DNA of 64,000 nucleotides, from NCBI RefSeq assembly GCF_003112575.1, contig NZ_BEWC01000001.1, positions 62,001-126,000 of the forward strand. The letters run 5' to 3'. Positions 54,849 through 64,000 of this stretch are shown here, one piece after another. A program made the translations under genes and the position numbers. The DNA comes from Streptomyces ardesiacus. Lineage in GTDB: Bacteria > Actinomycetota > Actinomycetes > Streptomycetales > Streptomycetaceae. Positions within the stretch are counted from its first letter, which is position 1, and each line of letters begins with the position of its first letter. Below the pieces are notes generated by a model. It worked only from the letters and a program-made list of their open reading frames with translations. It was not told the DNA's origin and did not search any database.

Positions 54849-56252
54849 ATGCCCCGCACGATGTTCGACAAGATCTGGGACGCGCACGTGGTGCGCGACG
54901 AACCCGGCGAGATACCGATGCTCTACATCGACCGGCACCTCACGCACGAGGCGACCTCGCCGCAGGCCTTCGCCGGGCTGACCGAACGCGGCCTGCCGGT
55001 GCACCGTCCCGAGACCGTGGTCGCGGTGATCGACCACAACGTCCCCACGACGCCGGGACGCCGCCTGATCGACGTCATCGACCAGCAGAGCGTCGTCTGC
55101 ATCGAGACGATGGAGGACAACGCCCGCGACTTCGGCGTCCGGCTCCTGGGCATGAACGACGACGACCAGGGCATCGTGCACGTCATCGGTCCCGAACTGG
55201 GCCTGTCGCTGCCCGGCATGACGGTCGTCTGCGGCGACTCCCACACCTCGACCCACGGCGCCCTCGGCATCTTCGCCATGGGCATCGGCACCAGCGAGGT
55301 GGAGCACGTGCTCGCCACGCAGTGCCTGCTCCAGCAGAAGCCCCGCACGATGAACATCCGCATCGACGGCACCCTGGCCCCGGGCGTGAGCGCCAAGGAC
55401 GTCGCGCTGGCGATGATCCGCAGGCTCGGCACCGACGCCGGCACCCACCACGTCATCGAGTTCACCGGCTCCGCCGTGCACGCGCTGTCCATCGAGGGCC
55501 GCATGACGCTGTGCAACATGGCCATCGAGGCGGGGGCCCGGGCGGGCATGGTCGCCCCCGACGACGTGACGATCGAGTACGTGCGCGGCCGGCGCCACGC
55601 GCCCTCCGGAGAACTCTTCGAGCGGGCCGCCGAGCAGTGGCGGCAACTGGCCGCCGACCCCGGTGCCCGCTACGACGCCGAGCACCACCTCGACGTGGAC
55701 GACCTGGTGCCGCAGGTCACCTGGGGCACCAACCCGGGGATGGTCGCCGACGTCACGGGCACCGTCCCGGACCCGGCGGCCGAGAGCGATCCCGTCCTGC
55801 GCGCCGAGCGGGAGAAGGCCCTGGAGTACATGGGCCTGGAGCCCGGCCGGCGGATCGACGAGATCCCGGTCGACACCGTGTTCATCGGGTCGTGCACCAA
55901 CTCCCGGCTGGAGGACCTGCGGCTGGCCGCCGAGTTCGTCGCCGGCCGGAAGGTCGCGCCGGGCGTGCGGGCCATCGTCGTGCCCGGCTCCATGGCCGTC
56001 CGCCGCGCCGCCGAGGCCGAGGGGATGGCGGACGTCTTCCGCGCGGCGGGCTTCGAGTGGCGCGAGCCCGGCTGCAGCATGTGCATCGCGATGAACGGGG
56101 ACCGCCTGTCCGCCGGCGAGCGCTGCGCCTCGACGAGCAACCGCAACTTCGAAGGACGTCAGGGCAAGGGCGGCCGCACCCACCTGGTCAGTCCGGCGAC
56201 CGCGGCCGCCACGGCCGTGGCCGGCCGGTTCGCCGACGTCCGCGACCTGTAG
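54849..56252 (+). CDS. 3-isopropylmalate dehydratase large subunit-like (LeuC homologue)
   Basis: 467 residues, the normal length of LeuC; ATG 54849 follows AAGGAG. Aconitase-type [4Fe-4S] ligands are present: Cys in [14 protein letters not shown] near 345 and the pair in [13 protein letters not shown] near 405-408. The [13 protein letters not shown] substrate segment is near 130 and [12 protein letters not shown] near 425. With the small subunit that follows, it should isomerise 2-alkylmalate to 3-alkylmalate by way of the alkene. No residue is missing, so activity is expected. Confidence 0.92.
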   Translation: MPRTMFDKIWDAHVVRDEPGEIPMLYIDRHLTHEATSPQAFAGLTERGLPVHRPETVVAVIDHNVPTTPGRRLIDVIDQQSVVCIETMEDNARDFGVRLLGMNDDDQGIVHVIGPELGLSLPGMTVVCGDSHTSTHGALGIFAMGIGTSEVEHVLATQCLLQQKPRTMNIRIDGTLAPGVSAKDVALAMIRRLGTDAGTHHVIEFTGSAVHALSIEGRMTLCNMAIEAGARAGMVAPDDVTIEYVRGRRHAPSGELFERAAEQWRQLAADPGARYDAEHHLDVDDLVPQVTWGTNPGMVADVTGTVPDPAAESDPVLRAEREKALEYMGLEPGRRIDEIPVDTVFIGSCTNSRLEDLRLAAEFVAGRKVAPGVRAIVVPGSMAVRRAAEAEGMADVFRAAGFEWREPGCSMCIAMNGDRLSAGERCASTSNRNFEGRQGKGGRTHLVSPATAAATAVAGRFADVRDL

Positions 56253-56264
56253 AGGAAGGACCCC

Positions 56265-56888
56265 ATGGAGAAGTTCATCACGCACGACGGCATCGCGGTG
56301 CCGCTGATGCGCTCCAACGTGAACACCGACGACATCGTCCCCGCCCGGTTCCTCAAGTCGATCAGCCGTTCAGGCTTCGGCCGGCACCTGTTCGGCAACT
56401 GGCGCTACCTGGAGGACGGGACCACTCCCGACCCGGACTTCCCGCTGAACGCGCCCCGGTACCAGGGCGCCTCCGTCCTCGTCGCCGGCGAGAACTTCGG
56501 CTGCGGATCCTCCCGCGAGCACGCGCCCTGGTCCCTGCGGGAGTTCGGCTTCCGGTGCGTGGTCGCGCCCGGCTTCGCGGACATCTTCCACAACAACTGC
56601 TTCAACAGCAGCATCCTCCCGGTCAGTCTGGAGACGGCCGAGGTCGAGGCGATCGCGGAGGGCCTGGCGGACGGCGCGTCGCCGACCCTGCACATCGACC
56701 TGCCGGCCCAGACGGTGACCACCGCCGACGGGCGGACCTACCGGTTCAGGATCGACCCCTTCAAGAAGAACTCGCTGATGGAGGGGCTCGACAACATCGG
56801 CTGGACGCTCTCCCACCGGGACCAGGTCCATGCCTACGAGGAGCGCCGCAGGCAGGAGGCGCCCTGGCTCTTCCCCCGGTCCGCCTGA
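56265..56888 (+). CDS. 3-isopropylmalate dehydratase small subunit-like (LeuD homologue)
   Basis: 207 residues, the usual size of LeuD, starting 12 bp after the LeuC stop with AGGAAGGA before it. The swivel-domain motif ENFGCGSSREHAPW lies near residues 77-90, NTDDIVPARFLK near 22-33, and ISRSGFG / VVAPGFADIFHNN are conserved. It forms the heterodimer with the preceding subunit. Confidence 0.92.
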   Translation: MEKFITHDGIAVPLMRSNVNTDDIVPARFLKSISRSGFGRHLFGNWRYLEDGTTPDPDFPLNAPRYQGASVLVAGENFGCGSSREHAPWSLREFGFRCVVAPGFADIFHNNCFNSSILPVSLETAEVEAIAEGLADGASPTLHIDLPAQTVTTADGRTYRFRIDPFKKNSLMEGLDNIGWTLSHRDQVHAYEERRRQEAPWLFPRSA

Positions 56889-56936
56889 CCCGGCCGCACA
56901 CCCCGACCCGAACAGCACAGAGCCTGGAGCCCGGAA

Positions 56937-57137
56937 ATGGAAGCACAGCAGATGAAGGTCCTCGTCAACGACGAGGAGCAGTACTCCCTGTGGCCGGCCT
57001 ATCTCGCCGTCCCCGAGGGATGGCGGGAGACGGGAACGGCCGGCTCGAAAGAGGAGTGCCTCGAGTACGTCAGGGAGGTCTGGGTCGACATGCGCCCCAA
57101 GAGCCTGCGCCTGCAGATGGAGCAGTCGGCCGGCTGA
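56937..57137 (+). CDS. MbtH-like protein
   Basis: 66 residues; ATG 56937 has GGAG 8 bp upstream, and a second in-frame ATG is at 56952. The family signature is complete: NDEEQYSLWP, PEGW, then CLEYVREVWVDMRPKSL. MbtH proteins bind the A domains of NRPSs and help their folding and activity. As the only MbtH gene in view, it is the likely partner of the five A domains here. Confidence 0.95.
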   Translation: MEAQQMKVLVNDEEQYSLWPAYLAVPEGWRETGTAGSKEECLEYVREVWVDMRPKSLRLQMEQSAG

Positions 57138-57186
57138 CGGCGCGGCCCGAGACGAAACGTTCGCGACACCGACCAAGGAGCCACTC

Positions 57187-57528
57187 ATGGACGAACTCCT
57201 CCGACGCCTCTCGGCCGAGGGGCAGAAGACGGCGGCCGGCGGACCCTCCCCCTCCGTGGAGGACCTCCGGCGGCGCGTCGCCGAGAAGGGGTACGTGTTC
57301 ATCAAGTTCACCGACACGGCCGGCGGCACGGACCTCGGCGTACGCGTCGACGCGGACGCCTGCGACCTCAGCGGGGCCGACTTCGCGCGGGGCATCGGCA
57401 GCGTGCACATCGAGGGCACGCTGACGCTGAACCTGGTGAAGGTGCGCTGTGTCACCGACATCGAACTGTCGTCGCTCACCGGTACCGGGCACCTGGTGCC
57501 GGTGGAGGAGGCCGTCGCCGCGCGTTAG
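57187..57528 (+). CDS. Small protein of unknown function, last gene of the NRPS operon
   Basis: 113 residues. ATG 57187 follows AAGGAG with good spacing, 49 bp after the MbtH gene. The N-terminal 35 residues are helical and charged (MDELLRRLSAEGQK). The rest looks beta-rich: YVFIKFTDTAGGTDLGVRV, then SVHIEGTLTLNLVKVRCVTDIEL. There is no signal peptide or membrane segment. I do not recognise the family. The fold suggests a small beta-sandwich or ligand-binding domain; a catalytic role cannot be shown. A strong terminator lies 59 bp after the stop. Confidence 0.85.
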   Translation: MDELLRRLSAEGQKTAAGGPSPSVEDLRRRVAEKGYVFIKFTDTAGGTDLGVRVDADACDLSGADFARGIGSVHIEGTLTLNLVKVRCVTDIELSSLTGTGHLVPVEEAVAAR

Positions 57529-57865
57529 CCCGCGGCCGGGGCGGCGTCCCGTCGGCCCCCGCCCCACCCCCGAGTCCTCTCCCCGAGGAAAGCGGCGGTA
57601 CGGATCCCCTCCCGTGCCGCCGCTTTCCGCGTCGTGGGCGGCCCGGCTCTCCCCGACCGCGTGGCACACCTTCTGGCCGAGATCGTGCGGGCGGCGCCGC
57701 GTCCGGGCAGCGTGACGGCTGCGTGTCGCTCGGTGGTGACAGTATCGTCGATCTACTGCAACCCTCGAGGTGGCGCGAATTCGTACCCCGCCGGGCCATA
57801 ATCGCTGACGTTGTGCCACGGCGGCTCGATGGCGGGAGCCGGTCGACGGATGGACGGGGGCTGGG
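57529..57865. other. Gap between NRPS operon and LuxR gene
   Basis: 337 bp without a gene. It holds the operon terminator (57587-57628) and, between about 57700 and 57860, the promoter of the LuxR gene. The latter part is less GC-rich (around tgacagtatcgtcgatctactgc), as expected for promoter DNA. No clear operator was found. Confidence 0.55.
57587..57628 (+). terminator. Strong terminator of the NRPS operon
   Basis: 17-bp stem, GGAAAGCGGCGG paired with CCGCCGCTTTCC plus four more pairs and a T-G wobble, with a 7-base loop. It lies 59 bp after the last operon stop codon. Confidence 0.85.
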
Positions 57866-58564
57866 ATGAACCAGGGTTCGGTCAGGGTGGCGGTGGTGGC
57901 GCGGGGCGAGGTCGCGCGCAGTGGCCTCGCGGCCATGCTGCGGGAGGCGGCCCGGGTGAAGCAGACCACCGTCTTCCGGCCCGAGGAGTTCACGACGGCG
58001 TCGCCCGAGGACGCGGTCCAACTGCTCATCCTCTCCTGCGACGTGGTGGTCATGTGGTGTGTCAACGGCTCCGGCACCGGTGAGGAGGCGTGGGCCGTCC
58101 GGCTGGCCGAGGTCGTCCGCCGCAACGGGGTGCGGGTCCTGCTGGTGCTGCCCGGTGCCGAGGTGCGGCGGGCCGCGTCGGGCGCGGTGGTGCCCTGCGA
58201 CGGGATCCTCGACCAGGAGGCGCTGACGGTCCACGGGCTCGACGAAGCGCTGCGGAAGGCCGTCGAGGGAACGCAGCCGGCACCGGTCGCGCAGCCGCCC
58301 CGGCAGCGGCGCACCGCGGGGGAGCGGTCCAGGCCCCCCGGAAGACAGTTCACGGAGCGGGAGAGACGGGTGCTCGAACTGCTCGTCGAAGGGCTCAGCA
58401 ATCGGCAGATCGGCCAGGCCCTCGGCGTGTCCGAGCACGTGGCCAAGCGCACCGTGGCGATCGTGCTCTCCAAGCTCGACAGCCCCAACCGCACCCAGGC
58501 GGCGGCCGTCGCCCTGCGCGAGGGACTCGTGGGGTCCGGACCGGACGCGGCACTGGGCGCGTAG
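57866..58564 (+). CDS. LuxR-family regulator with receiver-like N terminus
   Basis: 232 residues, ATG 57866. Residues 1-120 resemble a degenerate receiver (VRVAVVARGEVARSGLAAML), but the phospho-Asp position and partner acids are not evident, so phosphorylation is unlikely. A basic Pro/Arg linker (130-160) leads to the LuxR domain FTERERRVLELLVEGLSNRQIGQALGV and SEHVAKRTVAIVLSKLDSPNR. It lies just beyond the NRPS operon terminator and could belong to the cluster or to the flank. Confidence 0.85.
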   Translation: MNQGSVRVAVVARGEVARSGLAAMLREAARVKQTTVFRPEEFTTASPEDAVQLLILSCDVVVMWCVNGSGTGEEAWAVRLAEVVRRNGVRVLLVLPGAEVRRAASGAVVPCDGILDQEALTVHGLDEALRKAVEGTQPAPVAQPPRQRRTAGERSRPPGRQFTERERRVLELLVEGLSNRQIGQALGVSEHVAKRTVAIVLSKLDSPNRTQAAAVALREGLVGSGPDAALGA

Positions 58565-58622
58565 GACGCGGGGTGGGCGGCGACGGCGGGTCGACCCCGC
58601 GGTGGGTCAATATGCTCGCCCC

Positions 58623-59537
58623 ATGCTCACCGAAGTCACCGCCACCCGCTACGTCGAACCCCTGCGTTCCGGCGGCTCCGTGCCCGCCGTCGTCGAGGCC
58701 GACGACCTCGGCACCTACGTCCTGAAGTTCACCGGCTCCGCGCAGGGCCGCAAGGCGCTGGTCGCCGAGGTGGTCGTGGGCGAGCTGGCCCGGGAGCTGG
58801 GGCTGCGGGTGCCGGAGCTGGTGCTCGCGCACTTCGACCCGGCGCTCGCCGAGGCCGAGCCGCACCAGGAGGTGCGGGACCTGCTGCACGCCAGCGCGGG
58901 GCTCAACCTCGGCATGGACTACTTGTCGGGCGGCGCCGACTTCACGCCCGAGGTCGCCGAGGTGTTCCCGGTGGACGCGCGGGAGGCCGGGCGCGTCGTC
59001 TGGCTGGACGCGCTCACGGTGAACGTCGACCGGACCGTGCACAGCTCCAACCTCATGGTCTGGCCCACCCTCGGCACCGCGCCCCCGCGCCTGTGGCTGA
59101 TCGACCACGGCGCGGCCCTCGTCTTCCACCACCGCTGGGGCGTCTCCCCGCCCGAGAAGGCGTACGACTTCCGGCACCACGCCCTCGGCCACTACGCGCC
59201 CGACCTCCCGGCCGCCGACGCCGAGCTGGCGCCCAAGGTGACCCGGGAGCTGCTGCACGAGGTGGTGGGCAGGGTGCCCGAGGCCTGGCTGACCTGCGAG
59301 GCCGGGTTCGACACGCCGGACGCGGTGCGCGCCGCCTACGTGGACTACCTGCACGCGCGCGTGCGGGCCTCCCGCCAGTGGCTGCCCACCGGCTTCCCGA
59401 GCCGTGAGGAACTCGCCGCCGAGAACGCCGCCCGCGCGGCGCGCACGCAGCGGGGGCGGCCCGACTGGCTCAAGCGGGTCCCCGACCTGCACGGCAAGCC
59501 GCCCGCCGAGCAGGACTGGTCCGTGCACCTGGGCTGA
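58623..59537 (+). CDS. HipA-like kinase family protein
   Basis: 304 residues from ATG 58623; a -10-like CAATAT lies about 15 bp before, and there is no ribosome site, so the mRNA may be leaderless. The fold marks are YVLKFTGSAQGRKALVAEVVVGELAREL near 30-60 (nucleotide Lys), DALTVNVDRTVHSSNLMVW near 128-148 (catalytic Asp and Asn) and LWLIDHGAALVFHH near 160 (metal Asp). It matches stand-alone HipA-like proteins of actinobacteria rather than HipBA toxins, as no hipB-type gene precedes it. Substrate unknown. Confidence 0.8.
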   Translation: MLTEVTATRYVEPLRSGGSVPAVVEADDLGTYVLKFTGSAQGRKALVAEVVVGELARELGLRVPELVLAHFDPALAEAEPHQEVRDLLHASAGLNLGMDYLSGGADFTPEVAEVFPVDAREAGRVVWLDALTVNVDRTVHSSNLMVWPTLGTAPPRLWLIDHGAALVFHHRWGVSPPEKAYDFRHHALGHYAPDLPAADAELAPKVTRELLHEVVGRVPEAWLTCEAGFDTPDAVRAAYVDYLHARVRASRQWLPTGFPSREELAAENAARAARTQRGRPDWLKRVPDLHGKPPAEQDWSVHLG

Positions 59538-59542
59538 CACAC

Positions 59543-59585
59543 GTCCGCGCTCCCGGAGCCGCGGTACGGCGCCGGGAGCGCGGAC
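59543..59585. terminator. Bidirectional hairpin terminator
   Basis: A perfect 14-bp stem (GTCCGCGCTCCCGG / CCGGGAGCGCGGAC) with a 15-base loop lies in the 67-bp gap between convergent genes. Confidence 0.75.
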
Positions 59586-59604
59586 CGTCGAGCGTGCCCG
59601 GGCG

Positions 59605-61227
<1,623 letters not shown>

Positions 61228-61346
61228 GAGCTGTCACTTCCTTCAGCGGTGGCACCGGGTGCCAGAGGGTGCGTATGGGGCATTACGCACTCGCCGTGCA
61301 GCGGAGTGCTTCTGGTCAGTGGATAGTAGTTTCCTCATCGTGGAAC

Positions 61347-61363
61347 TTCAATGGTTTGTTGAT
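61347..61363. promoter_or_regulatory. Candidate AllR operator upstream of malate synthase
   Basis: TTCAATGGTTTGTTGAT is an imperfect dyad sharing both arms (TTCAA / GTTGA) and length with the perfect dyad at 63706-63722 before allantoinase. It lies 120 bp upstream of the malate synthase start. Confidence 0.4.
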
Positions 61364-61411
61364 GTCGAGATTCTCCGGGTCGAGGGAAGGTGGCGCTGGG
61401 TGCCACCTCCC

Positions 61412-62035
61412 TCACTCAAGGTGGCCCAGGTCCGCCTCGGTGTCGATGTCGTACGGCCGGGCCACGTCCCCGCACTCGACGAGGACGATCTCCGCCTCGT
61501 GTTCCCGGAGATAGGCGCGGGCACCCCGGTCGCCGGCGGCGGTCGCCGCGATCCCGGCCCAGTGCGCGGCGCCGAGCAGCACCGGATGCCCGCGCACGCC
61601 CGCGTACGCCGCCGAGACCAGCGACGTCTCGTCCCGGTACCCGGCGCGCACCCGGGCCGTCGCCTCGGCCCCGATGCCGGGCTGGTCCACCAGGCAGACC
61701 AGGGCCGCCCGCGCTCCGGTGCCGGTCAGCGAGCGGAGTCCGGCCCGCAGGGACGAACCCATGCCCTCGTCCCAGCCGGGGTTGTCCACCAGGACGCAGG
61801 CATCGAGCGCCGCCCGTGCGCGGACGTCCGCGGCGCGGGCCCCCAGGACGACGTGGACGCGGGCGCAGCCGGCGGTGCGCAAGGTATCGGCCGCGTGTTC
61901 GACGAGCAGGCGTCCGCGGTGGTGCAGCAGTGCCTTGGGGCGGCCGCCGAGCCGCCGGCCGCCCCCGGCGGCCAGCACCAGCCCCGCCACCGGGCCGCCC
62001 ACCTGCTCCTGCGTCTGCGCTTCGTCGTCGGTCAT
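61412..62035 (-). CDS. MobA-like NTP transferase (MocA/molybdenum cofactor type)
   Basis: 207 residues. The nucleotidyltransferase loop LAAGGGRRLGGRPKALL lies near residues 20-36, followed by LLVEHAADTL, VLGARAADV and VDNPGWDEGMGSSLRAGL, then LVCLVDQPGI with the metal Asp. This pattern is that of MocA-like enzymes, which add CMP or GMP to the molybdenum cofactor. Such genes sit near purine-catabolism genes because xanthine dehydrogenase needs the cofactor. It lies between malate synthase and a DUF5955 gene. Confidence 0.88.
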   Translation of the reverse strand: MTDDEAQTQEQVGGPVAGLVLAAGGGRRLGGRPKALLHHRGRLLVEHAADTLRTAGCARVHVVLGARAADVRARAALDACVLVDNPGWDEGMGSSLRAGLRSLTGTGARAALVCLVDQPGIGAEATARVRAGYRDETSLVSAAYAGVRGHPVLLGAAHWAGIAATAAGDRGARAYLREHEAEIVLVECGDVARPYDIDTEADLGHLE

Positions 62036-62200
62036 GCGTCCTGCATACCCGACGGCCCGCCAAACGCCAGGGTCCGCAGGGCGGTTGCGGAGAAGTTCCG
62101 GAGACTGAATTTCGGTCCCCGTGGTGGCGCGTCCGGCGGGGGGTGGCGTTTACTGGCCCGCGCACAACAGGGTGCGTGGGGGAGGCCGGGGAGGGCTGTG

Positions 62201-62512
62201 GTGCGGAGCGTGGGGCAGCGGTACGTGACCGTCGGCGACGAGGACGTGAGGGTGGTGGCGCTGCGGACCGCGGTGTCCCGGGTGCGCCGGCAGCTCGCCC
62301 TGCTGCCCGCCGACTTCCCCGACCGCCAGATCGCCGAGGAGGAACTGGCCGACCTCGCCGCGATGGCGGGTCACGGCGTCCCCGAGGCGCCCCGGCTGCG
62401 CCGCTCCCTGCTGCTGATAGCCGGTGCGATCGGCTCCGTCAGCGCCCTGAAGCCGGGGCTGACGGAGGTCCGTCACGCCGTGGAACTGTTCGGCGATCCG
62501 CCGCGCCGCTGA
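62201..62512 (+). CDS. DUF5955-family small protein
   Basis: 103 residues from GTG 62201 (GTG 62198 is in frame but only 2 bp from the GGAGGG site). The sequence VGQRYVTVGDEDVRVVALRTAVSRVRRQLALLP, then RRSLLLIAGAIGSVSAL, is typical of DUF5955. It is mostly helical and function is unknown. The stop codon lies inside the first unit of an 18-bp tandem repeat. Confidence 0.82.
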   Translation: MRSVGQRYVTVGDEDVRVVALRTAVSRVRRQLALLPADFPDRQIAEEELADLAAMAGHGVPEAPRLRRSLLLIAGAIGSVSALKPGLTEVRHAVELFGDPPRR

Positions 62513-62553
62513 GCGCCGCCGCGCCGCTGAGCGCCGCCGCGCCGCTGAGCGCC
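62500..62553 (+). repeat. Three perfect 18-bp tandem repeats
   Basis: GCCGCGCCGCTGAGCGCC occurs three times with no mismatch. The first copy includes the last codons and TGA stop of the DUF5955 gene. Confidence 0.9.
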
Positions 62554-62556
62554 GGG

Positions 62557-62631
62557 GCGCGGGCCCCGGAGCGTGTGGCGGGAGCGCGGGCCCCGGGGCG
62601 TGTGGCGGGAGCGCGGGCCCGGAGCGGGTGG
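62557..62631 (+). repeat. 27-bp tandem repeats, about 2.7 copies
   Basis: Two 27-bp units (beginning GCGCGGGCCCCGG and ending GTGTGGCGGGA, one mismatch) are followed by a partial third. They lie in the gap between the DUF5955 gene and the convergent IclR gene. Confidence 0.8.
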
Positions 62632-62688
62632 CCGGGGTGTGCGACCCGGGTGCGGGCCCGGCGCGCGACCCCGGCGCGCGGGCGCGGA

Positions 62689-63513
62689 TCAGACCGCCGG
62701 GCCGCCGTTCGCGCCGTTCGACGTGCCGTTCGAGGTCAGCAGGGCCTCCGACAGCTCCGCCGCCACCTGCTGGAGCAGGGGCACCATCCGCTCGGTCGCG
62801 GCCTCGGTGACCCGGCCCGCCGGACCGGAGATCGAGATGGCCGCGGCGGTGGGGGAGTCCGGCACGGAGACGGCCAGGCAGCGCACGCCGATCTCCTGCT
62901 CGTTGTCGTCGATCGCGTAACCCTGGCGGCGCACGTCCTCCAGGGCGGCGATGAAGCCGTCCGGGGTGGTGATCGTCTTGTCGGTCGCGGCCGGCATGCC
63001 GGTACGGCCCAGCAGGGCCCGCACCTCGTCCGCCGGGAAGTCCGCGAGCAGCGCCTTGCCGACGCCCGTGGAGTGCGGCAGGACCCGTCGGCCCACCTCG
63101 GTGAACATGCGCATCGAGTGCTTGGAGGGCACCTGCGCGACGTACACGATCTCGTCGCCGTCGAGCAGGGCCATGTTCGCCGTCTCGCCGGTCTCCTCGA
63201 CCAGCCGGGCCAGGTGCGGGCGGGCCCAGGTGCCGAGCAGCCGGGAGGCGGACTCGCCGAGGCGGATCAGGCGTGGGCCGAGGGCGTAGCGGCGGTTGGG
63301 CTGCTGGCGAACGTATCCGCAGGCCACGAGGGTGCGCATCAGGCGGTGGATGGTCGGCAGCGGCAGCCCGCTGCTGGCCGAGAGCTCGCTCAGGCCGACC
63401 TCGCCCCCCGCGTCCGCCATCCGTTCGAGCAGGTCGAAGGCGCGCTCCAGGGACTGGACGCCACCGGTGGCGGACCTGGCGGAGTCGGTGGTGCTGGCGC
63501 TGGACGTCGGCAC
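62689..63513 (-). CDS. allR: IclR-family regulator, AllR-like
   Basis: 274 residues. N-terminal winged helix: QSLERAFDLLERMADAGGEVGLSELSASSGLPLPTIHRLMRTL near 20-65. The IclR effector domain follows (LARLVEETGETANMALLDGDEIVYVAQV, HSTGVGKALLADFP, and GYAIDDNEQEIGVRCLAVSV). Placed between malate synthase and allantoinase, it matches AllR, which represses the allantoin pathway until allantoate or glyoxylate builds up (family knowledge). The divergent allantoinase promoter carries two palindromes that could be its operators. Confidence 0.88.
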   Translation of the reverse strand: MPTSSASTTDSARSATGGVQSLERAFDLLERMADAGGEVGLSELSASSGLPLPTIHRLMRTLVACGYVRQQPNRRYALGPRLIRLGESASRLLGTWARPHLARLVEETGETANMALLDGDEIVYVAQVPSKHSMRMFTEVGRRVLPHSTGVGKALLADFPADEVRALLGRTGMPAATDKTITTPDGFIAALEDVRRQGYAIDDNEQEIGVRCLAVSVPDSPTAAAISISGPAGRVTEAATERMVPLLQQVAAELSEALLTSNGTSNGANGGPAV

Positions 63514-63565
63514 GGCACGTTCCTTTCGGGGCTGGCGGGAGGAAAGAAGCGTACCCGGCGGCCGG

Positions 63566-63617
63566 TTGACTACCGGCTTGTACGTAGCTACGTTCTGCTT
63601 GCTGGAATTCTAATTCC
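63566..63617 (+). promoter_or_regulatory. Allantoinase promoter with palindromic operator
   Basis: TTGACT (63566-63571), a 17-bp spacer and TACGTT (63589-63594) form a good promoter. The spacer and -10 hold ACGTAGCTACGT (63582-63593), a perfect palindrome. GGAATT-CT-AATTCC (63604-63617), also perfect, lies at the expected transcription start. The transcript would have a leader of about 165 bases before GTG 63769. Confidence 0.6.
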
Positions 63618-63705
63618 GCTTTGTGGAAACGTCCAGAGCGGGGTCATTGGGCATGCCAGCACAAAGGGTGCCTCTTGACGGCCTCGGAGTCGGAGTGAAG
63701 ACTCC

Positions 63706-63722
63706 TTCAACAGAACGTTGAA
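63706..63722. promoter_or_regulatory. Second candidate AllR operator
   Basis: TTCAAC-AGAAC-GTTGAA is a perfect dyad in the allantoinase leader. A related imperfect copy is found upstream of malate synthase (61347-61363). A further inverted repeat, GGAGTC-N8-GACTCC, lies just before it. Confidence 0.45.
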
Positions 63723-63768
63723 ATCCGACGGCAGAGGCAGAGAAGCACAGGCAGAGAAGGGGATCCGG

Positions 63769-64000
63769 GTGTCCGAAGCTGAACTGGTGCTGCGTTCGAC
63801 GCGCGTCATCACTCCCGAGGGGACCCGCGCCGCGTCCGTCGCGGTCACCGGGGAGAAGATCACGGCGGTCCTGCCGTACGACGCCCCCGTCCCGGCGGGC
63901 GCCCGCCTCGAGGACGTCGGCGACCACGTCGTCCTGCCCGGACTGGTCGACACCCACGTGCACGTGAACGACCCCGGCCGCACCGAGTGGGAGGGCTTCT
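63769..64000 (+). CDS. allB: Allantoinase, N-terminal part
   Basis: 77 codons to the window edge, starting at GTG 63769 with AGAAGGGG upstream. The protein starts [18 protein letters not shown], and the amidohydrolase metal motif [13 protein letters not shown] with two His ligands is visible near residue 65, followed by RTEWEGF, which is typical of AllB. It hydrolyses allantoin to allantoate. The rest is outside the window. Confidence 0.9.
   Translation, partial: MSEAELVLRSTRVITPEGTRAASVAVTGEKITAVLPYDAPVPAGARLEDVGDHVVLPGLVDTHVHVNDPGRTEWEGF

Noticed and set aside
53409..56888. Leu-type genes as the primary leucine pathway
   Set aside because: They lie inside the NRPS transcript with an aminotransferase and MbtH, and the LeuA homologue lacks the feedback domain, which points to secondary metabolism, although leucine supply cannot be fully excluded.
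62500..62631. CRISPR-like array
   Set aside because: The units are directly adjacent with no spacers.

Overview
The window is high-GC DNA with GTG/TTG starts, translationally coupled genes and Streptomyces-type families (Scr1/DUF5753 regulator plus DUF397 partner, large ATP-binding LuxR regulators, MbtH, DUF5955, allantoin block). It is almost certainly a Streptomyces chromosome. No rRNA, tRNA, CRISPR array or insertion sequence was seen.

Left flank (1-13,180): ordinary and accessory genes. These are a histidine phosphatase, an AlaA-type aminotransferase, an HxlR regulator with two operator-like dyads, a von Willebrand A protein and a secreted partner, two divergent IucA/IucC siderophore synthetases, a cupin/DoxX pair with a divergent LysR regulator, a mycothiol-dependent isomerase-like protein, an XRE/DUF397 pair and a small ATPase.

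Centre (13,118-57,528): a non-ribosomal peptide gene cluster. Three LuxR-family ATPase-type regulators, a PAS-LuxR regulator and an orphan response regulator come first. They are followed by a subtilase-like protein with an altered oxyanion residue, an ABC exporter and a divergent M23 peptidase. A single + strand operon (28,639-57,528) then holds two NRPS genes with five modules: C*-A(Cys)-NMT-PCP / C-A-PCP-E / C | A-PCP-E / C-A-PCP / C-A(Ser)-PCP. There is no thioesterase domain. Downstream are a Fes-like esterase, homologues of LeuB, an aminotransferase, LeuA, LeuC and LeuD, an MbtH protein and a 113-residue protein of unknown function, closed by a strong terminator. The inference is that the Leu-like enzymes lengthen a 2-oxo acid by one carbon and the aminotransferase turns it into an unusual amino acid for the peptide. 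The most notable sequence features are a catalytically broken first C domain, near-identical A8-PCP-E cassettes with a codon style unlike the rest, and an apparent exchange of the A-domain substrate core between modules 2 and 3.

Right flank (57,529-64,000): a LuxR regulator, a HipA-like kinase, then the conserved glyoxylate/allantoin block: malate synthase, a MobA-like nucleotidyltransferase, a DUF5955 protein, an IclR-type AllR and the start of allantoinase. Operator-like dyads lie in both the malate synthase and the allantoinase upstream regions.
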